64,000 bases of DNA from Kosakonia sp. BYX6. Lineage in GTDB: Bacteria; Pseudomonadota; Gammaproteobacteria; Enterobacterales; Enterobacteriaceae. Under the pieces are notes generated by a model. It was not told where the DNA came from. It made no database searches and saw only the letters and a program-made list of their open reading frames with translations. The translations under genes were made by a program, and so were the position numbers. Each line of letters starts with the position of its first letter. The stretch's first letter is position 1. The DNA lies in contig NZ_CP151800.1 of the NCBI RefSeq assembly GCF_038449125.1, positions 4,312,406 through 4,376,405 of the forward strand, in the 5' to 3' direction. Below are positions 18,625 through 28,900 of this stretch, in pieces.

Positions 18625-18789
18625 TAGTTTTAACCTGCAATCATCAACCGCCGTTTTTAACGTCCTCGTTCCTCTTTCATTCAAAAGAAAAAAACCGCTT
18701 TTTCCCCTGCGTTTTACAACTTGTTCACAGCCCTAAATAAATAAAGAAACATTGAGAAATCTTTACGCGAAATATGTGATCGGGATAAC

Positions 18790-18805
18790 TAAAACACTGT
18801 TTCAT
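18790..18805. promoter_or_regulatory. KdgR-like operator upstream of kdgT
   Basis: TAAAACACTGTTTCAT differs at two positions from the palindrome TGAAACATTGTTTCAT recognised by KdgR, repressor of pectin and hexuronate catabolism. It lies 213 bp upstream of kdgT, a known KdgR target. Based on recalled consensus. Confidence 0.6.
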
Positions 18806-19017
18806 TCTTATTGAATGGATATTCCAAAACACGCATGATACGCCCATCAACAGCAGCGTTAAGGATGGCATCGCGTAATAGGGCCGTGTAATTACTGCTA
18901 TTTCGCGACAGTTCATAGTGAATGCTCTGACAACCGAATGCTTTAACACTTTGAAACTATTAAATATTAATTTTTAGCTTCCTCGTTCATTTTTATGACG
19001 AGCAGTGAGGATTCATT

Positions 19018-20016
19018 ATGAAGATCAAGGCCACAATTGAACGTATTCCCGGTGGGATGATGCTGGTTCCGCTGTTGTTAGGGGCAATTCTTAATACACT
19101 GGCACCGGACACCGGCGCTTATTTTGGCTCATTCACCAAAGGCATGATTTCCGGCACGGTGCCGATTCTTGCGGTGTGGTTTTTCTGTATTGGCGCGTCG
19201 ATTGATTTACGGGCGACCGGCACGGTATTGCGCAAATCCGGCACGCTGGTGCTGACCAAAATCGCCGTTGCCTGGCTGGTGGCAATGATTGCCGCGTCGT
19301 TTATTCCTGACACTGGCATTCAGACCGGTTTCTTCGCCGGGCTGTCTGTATTGGCGATTGTTTCCGCCATGGACATGACCAACGGCGGCTTGTATGCCAG
19401 CTTGATGAACCAGTACGGCAGTAAAGAAGAGTCTGGCGCGTTTGTGTTGATGTCGCTGGAATCCGGCCCGCTGATGACGATGGTGATCCTCGGTTCTGCC
19501 GGTCTGGCGTCGTTTGAACCGCACCATTTTGTCGGCGCGGTGCTGCCGTTCCTGATTGGTTTTGCGCTCGGCAACCTCGATCACGATCTGCGTGCGTTCT
19601 TCAGCAAAGCCACGCCGGTGCTGATCCCGTTCTTCGGTTTCGCGCTGGGTAACACCATTAATCTGAGCGTGATTATGGATACCGGCCTGCTGGGTATTTT
19701 CCTCGGCGTGGCGGTGATCATTATTACCGGTATTCCGCTGATCATTGCCGACCGCGTGATTGGCGGCGGTAACGGAACCGCCGGTGTGGCGGCCTCTTCC
19801 GCAGCAGGCGCGGCGGTGGCGAACCCGGTGATTATTGCGCAGATTAACCCGGCGTTTGAACCGGTGGCCGCAAGCGCCACGGCGCTGGTTGCTGCCAGTG
19901 TGATTGTGACGGCGATTCTGGTGCCGATTATCACCGCGCTGTATGCAAGACGTTTCGGTAAACTGCCGGAACACGCCGCCGAGGCGGAGAAAACCGCCGA
20001 ATCAGCGAGCCACTAA
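19018..20016 (+). CDS. kdgT: 2-keto-3-deoxygluconate permease KdgT
   Basis: 332 aa polytopic inner-membrane protein, about ten hydrophobic helices. The N-terminus ([16 protein letters not shown]) and the blocks [11 protein letters not shown] and [12 protein letters not shown] are hallmarks of the KdgT family of KDG:proton symporters, which import 2-keto-3-deoxygluconate from pectin or alginate breakdown. E. coli KdgT is similar in length. In E. coli the gene lies elsewhere on the chromosome; here it sits between proP and yjcZ. Its stop overlaps the stop of the convergent yjcZ, with no terminator between them. Confidence 0.93.
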   Translation: MKIKATIERIPGGMMLVPLLLGAILNTLAPDTGAYFGSFTKGMISGTVPILAVWFFCIGASIDLRATGTVLRKSGTLVLTKIAVAWLVAMIAASFIPDTGIQTGFFAGLSVLAIVSAMDMTNGGLYASLMNQYGSKEESGAFVLMSLESGPLMTMVILGSAGLASFEPHHFVGAVLPFLIGFALGNLDHDLRAFFSKATPVLIPFFGFALGNTINLSVIMDTGLLGIFLGVAVIIITGIPLIIADRVIGGGNGTAGVAASSAAGAAVANPVIIAQINPAFEPVAASATALVAASVIVTAILVPIITALYARRFGKLPEHAAEAEKTAESASH

Positions 20017-20894
20017 AACTCGCCGAATATCTCATCCACCATCGCCGTGGCGATGCGGGTTGCCGAGCAAAGTCTCGGCATTCCGAGCGCCACGGTTTGC
20101 CAACTTTGCGTAACCGACCAGCAAATCGGGTGACGCTCTGCATCACACCAGTCGCCAAGCCAGCCGAGCAAATCTTTGTAATCCATCAATCCCGGTGTTG
20201 AAGGCGTTGCCAACCATTGATGGTAGAAATGGCGCGTTGCCGGTGAAGCATTAATGCCCTGCGCCAGAAAATCAGACGCCATCGCCCGCAGATTATCTTT
20301 CAGCATCTTCGCCACATCGTCGTTGGCTAAACGACACGCGTCGCCGAAGGCTCCCCAGCGCAACTCTTCCAGCGCGATGTAACAGCGCCCGGCCATCGAC
20401 CAGCCGTTGTAACTTCCGGCGCGCCAGTGGGTAAAGACCTGATCGCTGTGAACGCCCGCCTGTACCGCCAGCCCGCGCTGAGTAAGCGCTTTCTCTTTCC
20501 ACACCGCGCGTTGGCTAAAGTGAGTGACCAGCTCGTCATATTGCTGCTGCAAACCCGGTTGCGTATTGCCGGGACGGCGCTCCGCCTGTTGCAGTGACAT
20601 CAGCCGTTGGGTAATGCGCGTCAGCGCGAGATGACCCGGATCGAGCATGCTGGCCAGTTTTTCCGCCAGCCCAAGACGCAGCGTATCGTTTTCGTTGAGC
20701 ACGCCGGACATCGCCCATGGCCGCAATTGCGTTTGCGCCATGACCTCCTGCGTCAACCGTTCACGAAACAACTGCTGTTGGGGCACGATCGCCGTCTGGC
20801 GCGGCGCATCGACGCCCTGCACCAAGTCCACGATAAATTTAGGATGGATACACTCCAGTACGCGTCCTGGCCCGTCCAGTAGTCGATTTTTCAT
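20013..20894 (-). CDS. yjcZ: YjcZ family protein
   Basis: 293 aa, about the length of E. coli YjcZ, and adjacent to crfC as in E. coli. A soluble, Trp- and Gln-rich helical protein with no recognised catalytic motif. Its start codon overlaps the crfC stop by 4 bp (ATGA), so the two are translationally coupled. In E. coli, YjcZ has been connected to motility and biofilm phenotypes and to its dynamin-like partner, but the biochemical function is unknown. Confidence 0.88.
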   Translation of the reverse strand: MKNRLLDGPGRVLECIHPKFIVDLVQGVDAPRQTAIVPQQQLFRERLTQEVMAQTQLRPWAMSGVLNENDTLRLGLAEKLASMLDPGHLALTRITQRLMSLQQAERRPGNTQPGLQQQYDELVTHFSQRAVWKEKALTQRGLAVQAGVHSDQVFTHWRAGSYNGWSMAGRCYIALEELRWGAFGDACRLANDDVAKMLKDNLRAMASDFLAQGINASPATRHFYHQWLATPSTPGLMDYKDLLGWLGDWCDAERHPICWSVTQSWQTVALGMPRLCSATRIATAMVDEIFGEF

Positions 20895-23245
20895 GGTTGA
20901 TCTGCCGCGAATAAGGTTTGTATGTCATCGCGTAACAGACGCGCGTCCTCATGGATCCAACTCGCCGTCCTGATGGATTGTTGCAGATGCTGTCGCAACG
21001 CGGTCACTGAGGATTCGTTTTGCTGACGAATCGCCAGACTGTCACGCAAACTTTCCTGGAGTCCCGCGAGACTTAACGAGAACTCGGCGAAAAATGTTGC
21101 CATCCCCGCCGTGACTGAAACATCGACCTGCGCGGCCAACGCTTTACGAATTTGTTCACAAAAATGAGCAACATGGGCGATCAATTTCTGATGCAGCGAG
21201 GCGATATCGATAACATACCGCGTGCGTGTCGCCACATAGTCGTCCCATCCCCAACTGGGGTTGTTCAGCCAGCGCGACACGGTTTCACGCACGCTGCCGG
21301 GGCGCTGCGCCTGTGCGGCGGTGGCATCTTCCGGGGCGATAGCATTGCTGAACAGTGAGCGGGTATTGAAGTTCAGCGCGCTCGGCTGAAATGCCGGGAA
21401 CGAAATGCGCGCGCGGAACCCAGCGTGGCTCAACTCTTCTTTAATCCGTGTTTCGATGGGGCGCATCGCGTCGTTTAACGAGCGCGTCAGCGTGTTTTCC
21501 AGCTCGTCAAAACGCAGCGCCAGCTCGCGGCTGATACGCTCCTGCGCCGCCAGTAAAATGGTTTCGCAGGCCGAGCGAATCTTGCTTAAGGCGATTTGCG
21601 CCTGGCCTTCATCTTCCAGCACCAACTGGCCGGGGCTAAAGCGTTCATCCAGGCGCAAATCGGCCTGGCTTTCACTGACCATTGCCATTAATTGACCATC
21701 GTGGAACCAGGCATCAATGGCTTCGACGATTTCAAACTGCTGGCCGTGAATAAAGATTTCCGCCGCCGCCAGCGCTTCTTCGACTTCGTGTTCAATTTCG
21801 TCGCTGACGTTATCCTGGCAGTTACGCAACAGCGCCATATCCTCTTCAAGCCGAACAATATTTTGCTCCAGCTTTTCATAGGCGACGGTCAACCCTTGAT
21901 AGCGGAAATCGAGGTATTCGCGGGCGCTTTGGGTGTAATTCAATAATTTATGCGAGGCGGAACGCAGCGCGAAAAGCGAGGCGTTGGCATGGGCGGCGTG
22001 CAGTAATTTGCGGATTGGCTTCTCAAACAGCGAATCTTCCCACAGCAGATCGGCAGCGTGGTGAATGTGTTCGATATCGTCGAGATCGGCATTGCGCCAG
22101 CGACGGCCCAGCGCCGCTTCGGCAAAGTCCTGCACCCAGGGTTGATCTTCCGGATCTGGCAGGCGGCCGTTTGTTTGCAGTTCGTGGCGGGCGCGGTTCG
22201 CCAGATAACCCCACATCGACGAAACCGGGAAAATCTGCGTCGGGTTAATGTTGCCTTTCATTAAGGTGCCGGAAATCAGCGCGCGCACCTGATCTTCATC
22301 GTCGCTGTTGCGATCCTTCTGATCGAATTTATTCACCAGCGCGTACAGCGGCACAGAGCGACCAACGGCGGAGATCGCTCGGCGGACTTCTTCATCGGAG
22401 ATCGATTTCAACTGCGTGTAATCCATCACCGCCAGCACCGCCGAGGCGCGCGCCAGTTGCTCGTTGAGCATCTTCTGCAAATGCGGCTGCCCGGCTTCGT
22501 TCGGCCCTGGCGTATCCAGCAACGTTAATTGACCGAGTTCATTATCCAGCCCCGCCAGATGCACAAACTCCACCTCAATCACCGGAATATGTTCAATCGC
22601 CGCATAAGCGGAAAAGGGGAAATCGACGCCCAGCGCTTTCGACAGACGCACTAAATCATTGAGGCTTTTTAAACAGTGGAAGATGGGCTGCGCGCCCAGG
22701 TAATGTTTATCGAACGCATTGCCTTGTTCAATACGCGCCAGCAGCGACGCCATATCGCGATCGATTTCAATCTTTTGCGCCAGCTTTTCGCGGTCATAGT
22801 TGAACAAACGCGTCTGAAGCTGTTGCGCAAGGGCATCAATCGGCCCTACGTGTGAGAAATGCAGCACCGGCTCTTTTTGACCCGGCGTATGGCGGATAAG
22901 CGTCGGCAAGGCCGTCATCGGCCGGTTGCGGTTGGGCAACACTTCTGTGCCGACAATCGCGTTGATGGTGGTTGATTTGCCTGCCTTCATGGTGCCAACA
23001 ATCGCCAGCACCATTTCCAGTCGGGTAATTTTCCGTAATTCGTTATGCAGCGTAGCCTGTTGCGCCTCAACGCCGCGCGCGCTGAAATGCAAAGGCAAAA
23101 CATTGGCGCTTTCCGCCTGACCAAGTGCGCTCGTCTCATCAAACGTCGCCGCCGGCATTTTTTTCAGTGCCTGGATATTATGCAATGAAAGTTGCAATAA
23201 CCTTTCTGCTTCCTGGCTTAATTCAAAAATGGTTTGTGTGTGCAT
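20891..23245 (-). CDS. crfC: Dynamin-like GTPase, clamp-binding CrfC (YjdA)
   Basis: 784 aa. The GTPase domain (~50-400) shows G1 GTMKAGKST (P-loop), G2-region Thr in RPMTALPTLI, G3 DTPG (LLDTPGPNEAGQ) and G4 NKFD. Long helical and coiled segments follow, as in bacterial dynamins. In E. coli, CrfC binds the DNA sliding clamp and helps sister nascent-strand cohesion and chromosome segregation. First gene of a two-gene operon with yjcZ. Slightly longer than the 742-aa E. coli protein as I recall it. Confidence 0.92.
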   Translation of the reverse strand: MHTQTIFELSQEAERLLQLSLHNIQALKKMPAATFDETSALGQAESANVLPLHFSARGVEAQQATLHNELRKITRLEMVLAIVGTMKAGKSTTINAIVGTEVLPNRNRPMTALPTLIRHTPGQKEPVLHFSHVGPIDALAQQLQTRLFNYDREKLAQKIEIDRDMASLLARIEQGNAFDKHYLGAQPIFHCLKSLNDLVRLSKALGVDFPFSAYAAIEHIPVIEVEFVHLAGLDNELGQLTLLDTPGPNEAGQPHLQKMLNEQLARASAVLAVMDYTQLKSISDEEVRRAISAVGRSVPLYALVNKFDQKDRNSDDEDQVRALISGTLMKGNINPTQIFPVSSMWGYLANRARHELQTNGRLPDPEDQPWVQDFAEAALGRRWRNADLDDIEHIHHAADLLWEDSLFEKPIRKLLHAAHANASLFALRSASHKLLNYTQSAREYLDFRYQGLTVAYEKLEQNIVRLEEDMALLRNCQDNVSDEIEHEVEEALAAAEIFIHGQQFEIVEAIDAWFHDGQLMAMVSESQADLRLDERFSPGQLVLEDEGQAQIALSKIRSACETILLAAQERISRELALRFDELENTLTRSLNDAMRPIETRIKEELSHAGFRARISFPAFQPSALNFNTRSLFSNAIAPEDATAAQAQRPGSVRETVSRWLNNPSWGWDDYVATRTRYVIDIASLHQKLIAHVAHFCEQIRKALAAQVDVSVTAGMATFFAEFSLSLAGLQESLRDSLAIRQQNESSVTALRQHLQQSIRTASWIHEDARLLRDDIQTLFAADQP

Positions 23246-23849
23246 GTCAAAAGTCTTTCCTTAACGCAAATTTTCTTACTTTTATTTAGCCGGGAAGTTT
23301 TATTAGTGAAGTTTCGGCTTTTATAATTACGTGTGGAAAATATCTTCAAAAAGATAAGCATCTGATGACAATCAAAATTATATTTTTTTGATTGCAAAAA
23401 ATGACAACAAAGGTTCTCCGGTCATTAAAAACCAAAGAGTTAGAGCTTAGCTCATTTTTAAGAATAGCCAGGATATATCATCATTTATTTACCCACCCAA
23501 TTTGAGAGGTAATAATCGGCCATGAATGGCGGACTTAGCAGGTATGACAGTCTGGTTATCAAATAACACCGGATGCTACCGCCACCTTATCTGAATTAGT
23601 AAATGCTGGCAATTTCCGCCCGCAAATATTCTAAATATCGCGCATGAGTTCTTTCTTAATCACGCGCTGAGATAAGCATCGCTTAAGCGAATGACAGGTG
23701 ATGTCACAAGTGGCTTTTTTTATCTATTCTTAAAAAAGATAATAACAACGGCAATTGTACGGTTTTGCTGTATAATTGCGGCCTTTCCGGCATTATGCCT
23801 TTTGTGCTGTTTAACTTTCAGCTCTGTAAGTTCTTTTGAGGTAATCCTT
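23246..23849. other. Intergenic region between crfC and yjdM
   Basis: This 604-bp stretch is clearly AT-richer than its surroundings. It contains a TATAAT-like -10 hexamer near 23771, about 80 bp before yjdM, but no good -35. A frame extending yjdM upstream from 23691 exists, but it lacks similarity to the family. No gene or RNA could be supported. Confidence 0.5.
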
Positions 23850-24185
23850 ATGCAACTTCCCCACTGCCCTAAATGTAATTCCGAATACACCTACGAAGAT
23901 AATGGCATGTTCATTTGCCCGGAATGCGCCCACGAGTGGAACGACAGCGAAACCGCGCATGAAACCGATGAATTGATCGTCAAAGATGCGAATGGAAATC
24001 TGTTGGCCGATGGCGACAGCGTCACCGTAATTAAAGACTTGAAAGTAAAAGGCAGTTCTTCAATGTTGAAGATCGGCACAAAAGTGAAGAATATTCGCCT
24101 GGTCGAAGGCGATCATAATATTGATTGTAAAATCGACGGCTTCGGGCCAATGAAACTGAAATCAGAATTCGTTAAAAAGAACTGA
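23850..24185 (+). CDS. yjdM: Zinc-ribbon protein YjdM (PhnA family)
   Basis: 111 aa, the same length as E. coli YjdM (formerly PhnA) and near-identical to it as I recall. The N-terminal zinc ribbon has Cys6/Cys9 and Cys23/Cys26 (CPKC and CPEC pairs). The C-terminal KOW-like beta domain carries [13 protein letters not shown] and [16 protein letters not shown] 23850 was chosen because it gives the exact family length. Despite the old name it is not phosphonoacetate hydrolase; its function is not firmly known. Located just before the phn operon as in E. coli, but separated from it by a terminator. Confidence 0.95.
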   Translation: MQLPHCPKCNSEYTYEDNGMFICPECAHEWNDSETAHETDELIVKDANGNLLADGDSVTVIKDLKVKGSSSMLKIGTKVKNIRLVEGDHNIDCKIDGFGPMKLKSEFVKKN

Positions 24186-24243
24186 TGATTCGTCAGGCCA
24201 TTTCGAACCCTGGCCTGACATTGCCCGGCAAAGAGGCACTGCT

Positions 24244-24305
24244 GCCTGATGGCGCTTCGCTTATCAGGCCTACACACGGCTGATCAGGCATCGCCGCCAC
24301 CCGGC
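24244..24305. repeat. REP/BIME-type palindromic repeat
   Basis: GCCTGATGGCGCTTCGCTTA leads into TCAGGCCTAC, followed by an inverted partner ending CACCCGGCAT. This is the same REP type as at 59738-59869. Confidence 0.75.
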
Positions 24306-24337
24306 ATAACGCCGCACTCCTCTTTGTCAGCAATTTG

Positions 24338-24364
24338 AAGGCTCCGAATCCGGAGCCTTTTTTA
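24338..24364 (+). terminator. Terminator downstream of yjdM
   Basis: AAGGCTCCG / CGGAGCCTT forms a 9-bp stem with an AATC loop, then TTTT. It separates yjdM transcription from phnF. Confidence 0.88.
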
Positions 24365-24461
24365 TTTCCCCGTCTTTATTCATCCCTTCGCAATCATTGC
24401 ATAACCCAACTGCAACATTCGCTCTCCACCATAGACCCACACTTACTCAGTCTGCGGGGCA

Positions 24462-25196
24462 ATGATGACCATGCACTTATCCAGACATCCGACCAGCTTC
24501 CCCACACGCTACCAGGAGATCGCCGCGAAACTGGAGCAGGAGTTACGCACGCAATACCGCCGCGGCGACTGGCTTCCCGCCGAGCAACAACTGGCGGCGC
24601 GTTTTGAGGTCAACCGCCACACGCTGCGCCGCGCCATTGATCAACTGGTGGAAAAAGGCTGGGTGCAACGCCGCCAGGGCATCGGCGTATTGGTGCTGAT
24701 GCGCCCGTTCGATTACCCGCTCAACGCGCAAGCGCGTTTTAGCCAGAACCTGCTCGATCAGGGCAGCCACCCGACCAGCGAACGCCTGCTGGCGGTGCTG
24801 CGCCCGGCATCCAGCCATGTCGCCGACGCGCTGGGCGTGCAGGAAGGCGAAAACATCATCCATCTGCGTACCCGCCGCCGGGTTAACGGCATCGCGCTGT
24901 GCCTTATCGATCACTACTTTTCCGACATGCAACTGTGGCCGCTGCTGCAACAGTTTGATAGCGGTTCACTGCACGATTTTCTGCGCGAACGGGCCGACAT
25001 CAGCCTGAAGCGCACCCAAACGCGCATCAGCGCCCGCCGCGCGCAAGTGAAAGAGAGCCGCTGGCTGGAGATTCCCAACATGGCACCGTTGCTCTGCGTG
25101 CGCACCCTTAACCATCGTGAAGGCGACATCAACGCGACGGAATACTCCGTCAGCCTGACCCGCGCCGACATGATCGAATTCACCATGGAGCACTGA
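24462..25196 (+). CDS. phnF: GntR-family regulator PhnF
   Basis: About 244 aa (241 if the E. coli-like Met at 24471 is used; three ATGs occur at the start). An N-terminal winged helix of the GntR type (YQEIAAKLEQEL ... RHTLRRAIDQLVEKGWV) is followed by a C-terminal UTRA ligand domain ending SLTRADMIEFTMEH. PhnF is thought to repress phosphonate-use genes in response to a ligand. First gene of the C-P lyase operon, joined directly to phnG (stop TGA at 25194-25196, next ATG at 25197). No clear tandem Pho box was found just upstream. Confidence 0.94.
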   Translation: MMTMHLSRHPTSFPTRYQEIAAKLEQELRTQYRRGDWLPAEQQLAARFEVNRHTLRRAIDQLVEKGWVQRRQGIGVLVLMRPFDYPLNAQARFSQNLLDQGSHPTSERLLAVLRPASSHVADALGVQEGENIIHLRTRRRVNGIALCLIDHYFSDMQLWPLLQQFDSGSLHDFLRERADISLKRTQTRISARRAQVKESRWLEIPNMAPLLCVRTLNHREGDINATEYSVSLTRADMIEFTMEH

Positions 25197-25649
25197 ATGC
25201 ATTTTGATACGCCTACTCGCCAGCGCTGGATGGCGACACTTGCGCACGCTTCGTCCGACATGCTGCGCGGACGGATGCGCACCCTCGGCCTGGCACCGGT
25301 TTATGAACAGGTGCGCGCGCCGCAAACCGGCCTGGTGCAAATCCAGGCGCGTATGGGCGGCACCGGCGAGCGTTTTTTCCCCGGCGACGCCACGCTAACC
25401 CGCGCGGTGATTCGCCTGGACACCGGCACGCTGGGCTTTAGCTGGGTGCTCGGGCGCGATAAAGGCCACGCCGAACGCTGCGCCGTGTGCGATGCCCTGT
25501 TACAAGAACCGTCCTGGTTCCAAACCCTGATGGAAACCCTCATTACCCCGTTGGAAGCGGACCGTGCCGCCCGTTTACAAGCGCGCCAGGCCGAAGTCAA
25601 CGCCAGTCGGGTCGACTTCTTTACCCTGGTTCGCGGAGATAACGCATGA
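25197..25649 (+). CDS. phnG: C-P lyase subunit PhnG
   Basis: 150 aa, the E. coli length. Part of the PhnG2H2I2J2 core complex of carbon-phosphorus lyase; with PhnI, PhnH and PhnL it takes part in attaching the phosphonate to ribose triphosphate in place of adenine. Conserved segments include [25 protein letters not shown] and [18 protein letters not shown]. Overlaps phnH by 4 bp. Confidence 0.95.
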   Translation: MHFDTPTRQRWMATLAHASSDMLRGRMRTLGLAPVYEQVRAPQTGLVQIQARMGGTGERFFPGDATLTRAVIRLDTGTLGFSWVLGRDKGHAERCAVCDALLQEPSWFQTLMETLITPLEADRAARLQARQAEVNASRVDFFTLVRGDNA

Positions 25650-26230
25650 CTTTACAACCCGCATTCGCATCGGCGGTTCACGATGCCCAACACTGTTTTC
25701 GTCGTCTGCTAAAAGCCATGAGCGAACCGGGCGTGATTGTTTCCCTGCCGCAGTTAAAACACGGCTGGCCGCCGCTCAACCCGGCGACCACCAGCGTGCT
25801 GCTGACACTGGTCGATAACGACACGCCACTCTGGCTTTCGAACGCGATGGATAACGATCTGGTACGCCAAAACCTGCGCTTTCACACCAATGCGCCGCGG
25901 GTCTCCCAGCCGCAGCACTCGCTGTTCGCCATTGCCGATCACACCCTGAGCGCAGAACAGTTAAACGCACTGCCAAGCGGCAGCGATATCAGCCCGGAAA
26001 GCAGTGCGACCCTGATTTTGCAGCTCCCGGCATTGAGCGGCGGGCGCATGTTGCGCTTGACCGGCCCAGGCATTCAGGAAGAGCGCATGATCGCCCCGCA
26101 GTTGCCGGCGTGTATTACCGACGAGTTGACCGACCGCCCGCACGCGTTTCCCACAGGTATTGATGTGATCCTGACCTGCGGCGATCGCGCGCTGGCCATC
26201 CCAAGAACCACGCTGGTGGAGGTGTACTGA
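25646..26230 (+). CDS. phnH: C-P lyase subunit PhnH
   Basis: 194 aa, full length. A PLP-transferase-fold protein without PLP that binds PhnJ in the C-P lyase core complex. Recognisable by [14 protein letters not shown] near the start and [15 protein letters not shown] in the middle. Its last base overlaps the ATG of phnI. Confidence 0.95.
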   Translation: MTLQPAFASAVHDAQHCFRRLLKAMSEPGVIVSLPQLKHGWPPLNPATTSVLLTLVDNDTPLWLSNAMDNDLVRQNLRFHTNAPRVSQPQHSLFAIADHTLSAEQLNALPSGSDISPESSATLILQLPALSGGRMLRLTGPGIQEERMIAPQLPACITDELTDRPHAFPTGIDVILTCGDRALAIPRTTLVEVY

Positions 26231-27294
26231 TGTACGTTGCTGTCAAAGGGGGTGAAAAAGCCATCATGGCGGCGCACGCGCTACAGGCGCATAAACGCCG
26301 TGGCGACACACAACTGGCGGAACTGAGCGTCGCGCAAATCGCCGAGCAGATGCACCTGGCGGTCGATCGCGTGATGACCGAAGGCGGCATTGCCGACCGC
26401 CAACTGGCGGCGCTGGCATTAAAACAGGCGAGCGGCGATAACGTCGAAGCCATCTTTCTGCTACGCGCTTATCGCACCACGCTGCCGCGCCTTGCGGTGA
26501 GCGTTCCCATCGACAGCGCGAACATGCGTTTAGAGCGCCGCATTTCGGCGGTCTACAAAGACATTCCCGGCGGCCAGTTGCTTGGCCCGACTTACGATTA
26601 CACCCACCGCCTGCTGGACTTCGCGCTGCTCGCTGAAGGTGAAACGCCTGAACTCACGACGCGTGAAGAACAGCAAGACGCCGCGCCGCACGTCTTTAGC
26701 CTGCTGGTCAACGAAGGGCTGGCAAAAGCCGAGCGCGACAGTGGCGCGACGCCAGATGACATCACCCGCCAGCCGCCGGTTTTCCCCTGCTCGCGCGCGT
26801 CGCGCCTGCAACAGCTAGCCCGCGGTGACGAAGGCTACTTGCTGGCGCTGGCCTACTCCACCCAGCGCGGTTACGGGCGCAATCACCCTTTCGCCGGTGA
26901 AATCCGCAGTGGTTATATCGACGTGGAAATTGTGGCGGAAGAGCTTGGTTTTGCGGTGAACATCGGCGAACTGCTGATAACCGAATGTGAAATGGTCAAC
27001 GGTTTTGTCGCCCCGCAAGACGACGCTCCACACTTTACCCGTGGCTACGGGCTGGTGTTCGGCATGAGCGAGCGCAAGGCGATGGCAATGGCGCTGGTCG
27101 ATCGCGCCCTGCAAGCCATCGACTACGGCGAAGCCATCAAAAGCCCGGCGCAGGACGAAGAGTTTGTGCTGGCGCATGCGGATAACGTCGAAGCGGCGGG
27201 TTTTGTGTCGCACCTCAAACTGCCTCATTACGTTGATTTCCAGGCCGAACTGGATCTGCTCAGACAGCTTCAACAGGAGATGCCCCGTGGCTAA
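26230..27294 (+). CDS. phnI: C-P lyase subunit PhnI
   Basis: 354 aa, full length. The nucleosidase component that exchanges the purine of ATP/GTP for phosphonate, giving the 5-triphosphoribosyl phosphonate. Typical start [12 protein letters not shown] and the block GYGRNHPFAGEIRSGY, which carries conserved residues. Overlaps phnJ by 8 bp. Confidence 0.95.
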   Translation: MYVAVKGGEKAIMAAHALQAHKRRGDTQLAELSVAQIAEQMHLAVDRVMTEGGIADRQLAALALKQASGDNVEAIFLLRAYRTTLPRLAVSVPIDSANMRLERRISAVYKDIPGGQLLGPTYDYTHRLLDFALLAEGETPELTTREEQQDAAPHVFSLLVNEGLAKAERDSGATPDDITRQPPVFPCSRASRLQQLARGDEGYLLALAYSTQRGYGRNHPFAGEIRSGYIDVEIVAEELGFAVNIGELLITECEMVNGFVAPQDDAPHFTRGYGLVFGMSERKAMAMALVDRALQAIDYGEAIKSPAQDEEFVLAHADNVEAAGFVSHLKLPHYVDFQAELDLLRQLQQEMPRG

Positions 27295-28135
27295 CGCGCT
27301 GACCGGTTACAACTTTGCTTTTCTTGATGAGCAAACCAAACGCATGATCCGCCGCGCGCTGTTAAAAGCGGTGGCGATCCCCGGTTACCAGGTGCCCTTT
27401 GGCGGACGGGAAATGCCGATGCCCTATGGCTGGGGCACGGGCGGGATTCAGCTTACCGCCAGCGTGATCGGCGAAGATGATGTGCTGAAGGTTATCGATC
27501 AGGGCGCGGACGACACCACCAACGCTGTCTCCATTCGCCAGTTCTTCACCCGCGTCACCGGCGTGGAAACCACCGAGCGCACCGCCGAGGCGACGCTGAT
27601 TCAAACCCGCCACCGCATCCCCGAAACGCCGCTGCGCGAAGATCAAATCCTTATTTACCAGGTGCCGATCCCAGAGCCGCTGCGCTTTATCGAACCGCGT
27701 GAAACCGAAACCCGCACCATGCACGCGCTGGAAGAGTACGGCGTGATGCAGGTGAAGCTGTACGAAGATATTGCGCGCTTTGGCAACTTCACCACCCGCT
27801 ACGCCTGGCCGGTGAAAGTGAATGATCGCTATGTGATGGATCCGTCGCCCATTCCGGCGTTCGATAACCCGAAAATGCACATGACGCCCGCCCTGCAACT
27901 GTTCGGCGCCGGGCGTGAAAAGCGCATCTACGCCGTGCCGCCGTTCACCCCGGTGGTGAGCCTCGATTTTGACGATTACCCCTTCGCGCCGCAAAAGTGG
28001 GATAAACCCTGCGCCATTTGCGGCTCGACACACAGCTATCTCGATGAAGTGGTGCTGGACGATACCGGCACGCGCATGTTCGTTTGCTCCGACACCGACT
28101 ATTGCCGCCAACAGAGCGAGGCTTTACGCAAATGA
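27287..28135 (+). CDS. phnJ: Radical-SAM C-P lyase PhnJ
   Basis: 282 aa from GTG 27287, which gives the family N-terminus (MANALTGYNFAFLDEQTKR); a longer frame reaches to 27164 but only runs inside phnI. This is the catalytic subunit that cleaves the C-P bond by radical chemistry. The C-terminal cluster region shows CAICG...CSDTDYC, supplying the four conserved cysteines for the 4Fe-4S centre and the catalytic Cys. Overlaps phnK by 4 bp. Confidence 0.95.
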   Translation: MANALTGYNFAFLDEQTKRMIRRALLKAVAIPGYQVPFGGREMPMPYGWGTGGIQLTASVIGEDDVLKVIDQGADDTTNAVSIRQFFTRVTGVETTERTAEATLIQTRHRIPETPLREDQILIYQVPIPEPLRFIEPRETETRTMHALEEYGVMQVKLYEDIARFGNFTTRYAWPVKVNDRYVMDPSPIPAFDNPKMHMTPALQLFGAGREKRIYAVPPFTPVVSLDFDDYPFAPQKWDKPCAICGSTHSYLDEVVLDDTGTRMFVCSDTDYCRQQSEALRK

Positions 28136-28890
28136 CCCAACCGCTGCTTTCGGTGAATCACCTTTCCCATCTGTATGCGCCAGGCAAGGGCTTTCAGGAT
28201 GTGTCGTTCGATTTATGGCCGGGCGAAGTGCTGGGCATTGTCGGCGAATCCGGCTCCGGCAAGACCACCCTGTTGAATGCGATATCAGCGCGCCTGGTGC
28301 CGCAACAGGGCACCATCACCTGGCAGAATCGCGATCTCTACGCGATGAGCGAAGCCGAGCGCCGTCGCCTGCTGCGCACCGAATGGGGCGTGGTGCACCA
28401 ACATGCGATGGACGGCCTGCGCCGCCAGGTGTCCGCCGGGGGCAATATCGGCGAGCGGCTAATGGCGACCGGCGCGCGGCATTATGGCGATATCCGCGCT
28501 AGCGCCGAACAGTGGCTGAGCGATGTTGAAATTCCGCCGTCACGCATTGATGACCTGCCCACCACCTTTTCCGGCGGCATGCAGCAGCGTTTGCAAATCG
28601 CCCGCAACCTCGTCACGCGCCCCAAATTGATGTTTATGGACGAACCCACCGGCGGGCTGGATGTCTCCGTTCAGGCGCGTTTGTTGGATCTGCTGCGCGG
28701 GCTGGTGGTGGAGATGAACCTGGCCGTGGTGATGGTGACCCATGATTTAGGCGTCGCGCGCCTGCTGGCGAACCGCTTGCTGGTGATGAAACAGGGCCAG
28801 GTGGTGGAAAGTGGGTTAACCGACCGCGTGCTCGACGATCCGCATCACCCGTACACCCAATTGCTGGTCTCCTCGGTATTGCAAAATTAA
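28132..28890 (+). CDS. phnK: C-P lyase ATPase PhnK
   Basis: 252 aa from ATG 28132 ([15 protein letters not shown]), the same length as E. coli PhnK. ABC-type ATPase with Walker [10 protein letters not shown], signature FSGGMQQR and Walker B LMFMDEP. It docks on PhnJ of the core complex and is not a transporter ATPase despite the fold. Confidence 0.95.
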   Translation: MTQPLLSVNHLSHLYAPGKGFQDVSFDLWPGEVLGIVGESGSGKTTLLNAISARLVPQQGTITWQNRDLYAMSEAERRRLLRTEWGVVHQHAMDGLRRQVSAGGNIGERLMATGARHYGDIRASAEQWLSDVEIPPSRIDDLPTTFSGGMQQRLQIARNLVTRPKLMFMDEPTGGLDVSVQARLLDLLRGLVVEMNLAVVMVTHDLGVARLLANRLLVMKQGQVVESGLTDRVLDDPHHPYTQLLVSSVLQN

Positions 28891-28900
28891 GGAGTGGTTG

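Larger units (their letters stand above)
18414..19017. other. Divergent proP-kdgT control region
   Basis: This 604-bp gene-free stretch separates proP (left) from kdgT (right). It is AT-rich and holds a consensus CRP site and a KdgR-like operator, listed separately. A lone TGTGAT CRP half-site at 18775-18780 lies 9 bp before the KdgR-like site. No convincing gene was seen. Confidence 0.6.

Noticed and set aside
23691-23849. N-terminal extension of YjdM
   Set aside because: The extra 53 residues lack similarity to the family; ATG 23850 gives the standard 111-aa protein.
24365-24461. Pho box before phnF
   Set aside because: Two TGCA-containing blocks are visible but spaced 13 bp instead of the 11-bp direct repeat of a Pho box; the match is too poor to call.
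27164-27286. N-terminal extension of PhnJ
   Set aside because: It lies inside phnI in another frame; the GTG at 27287 gives the family N-terminus.
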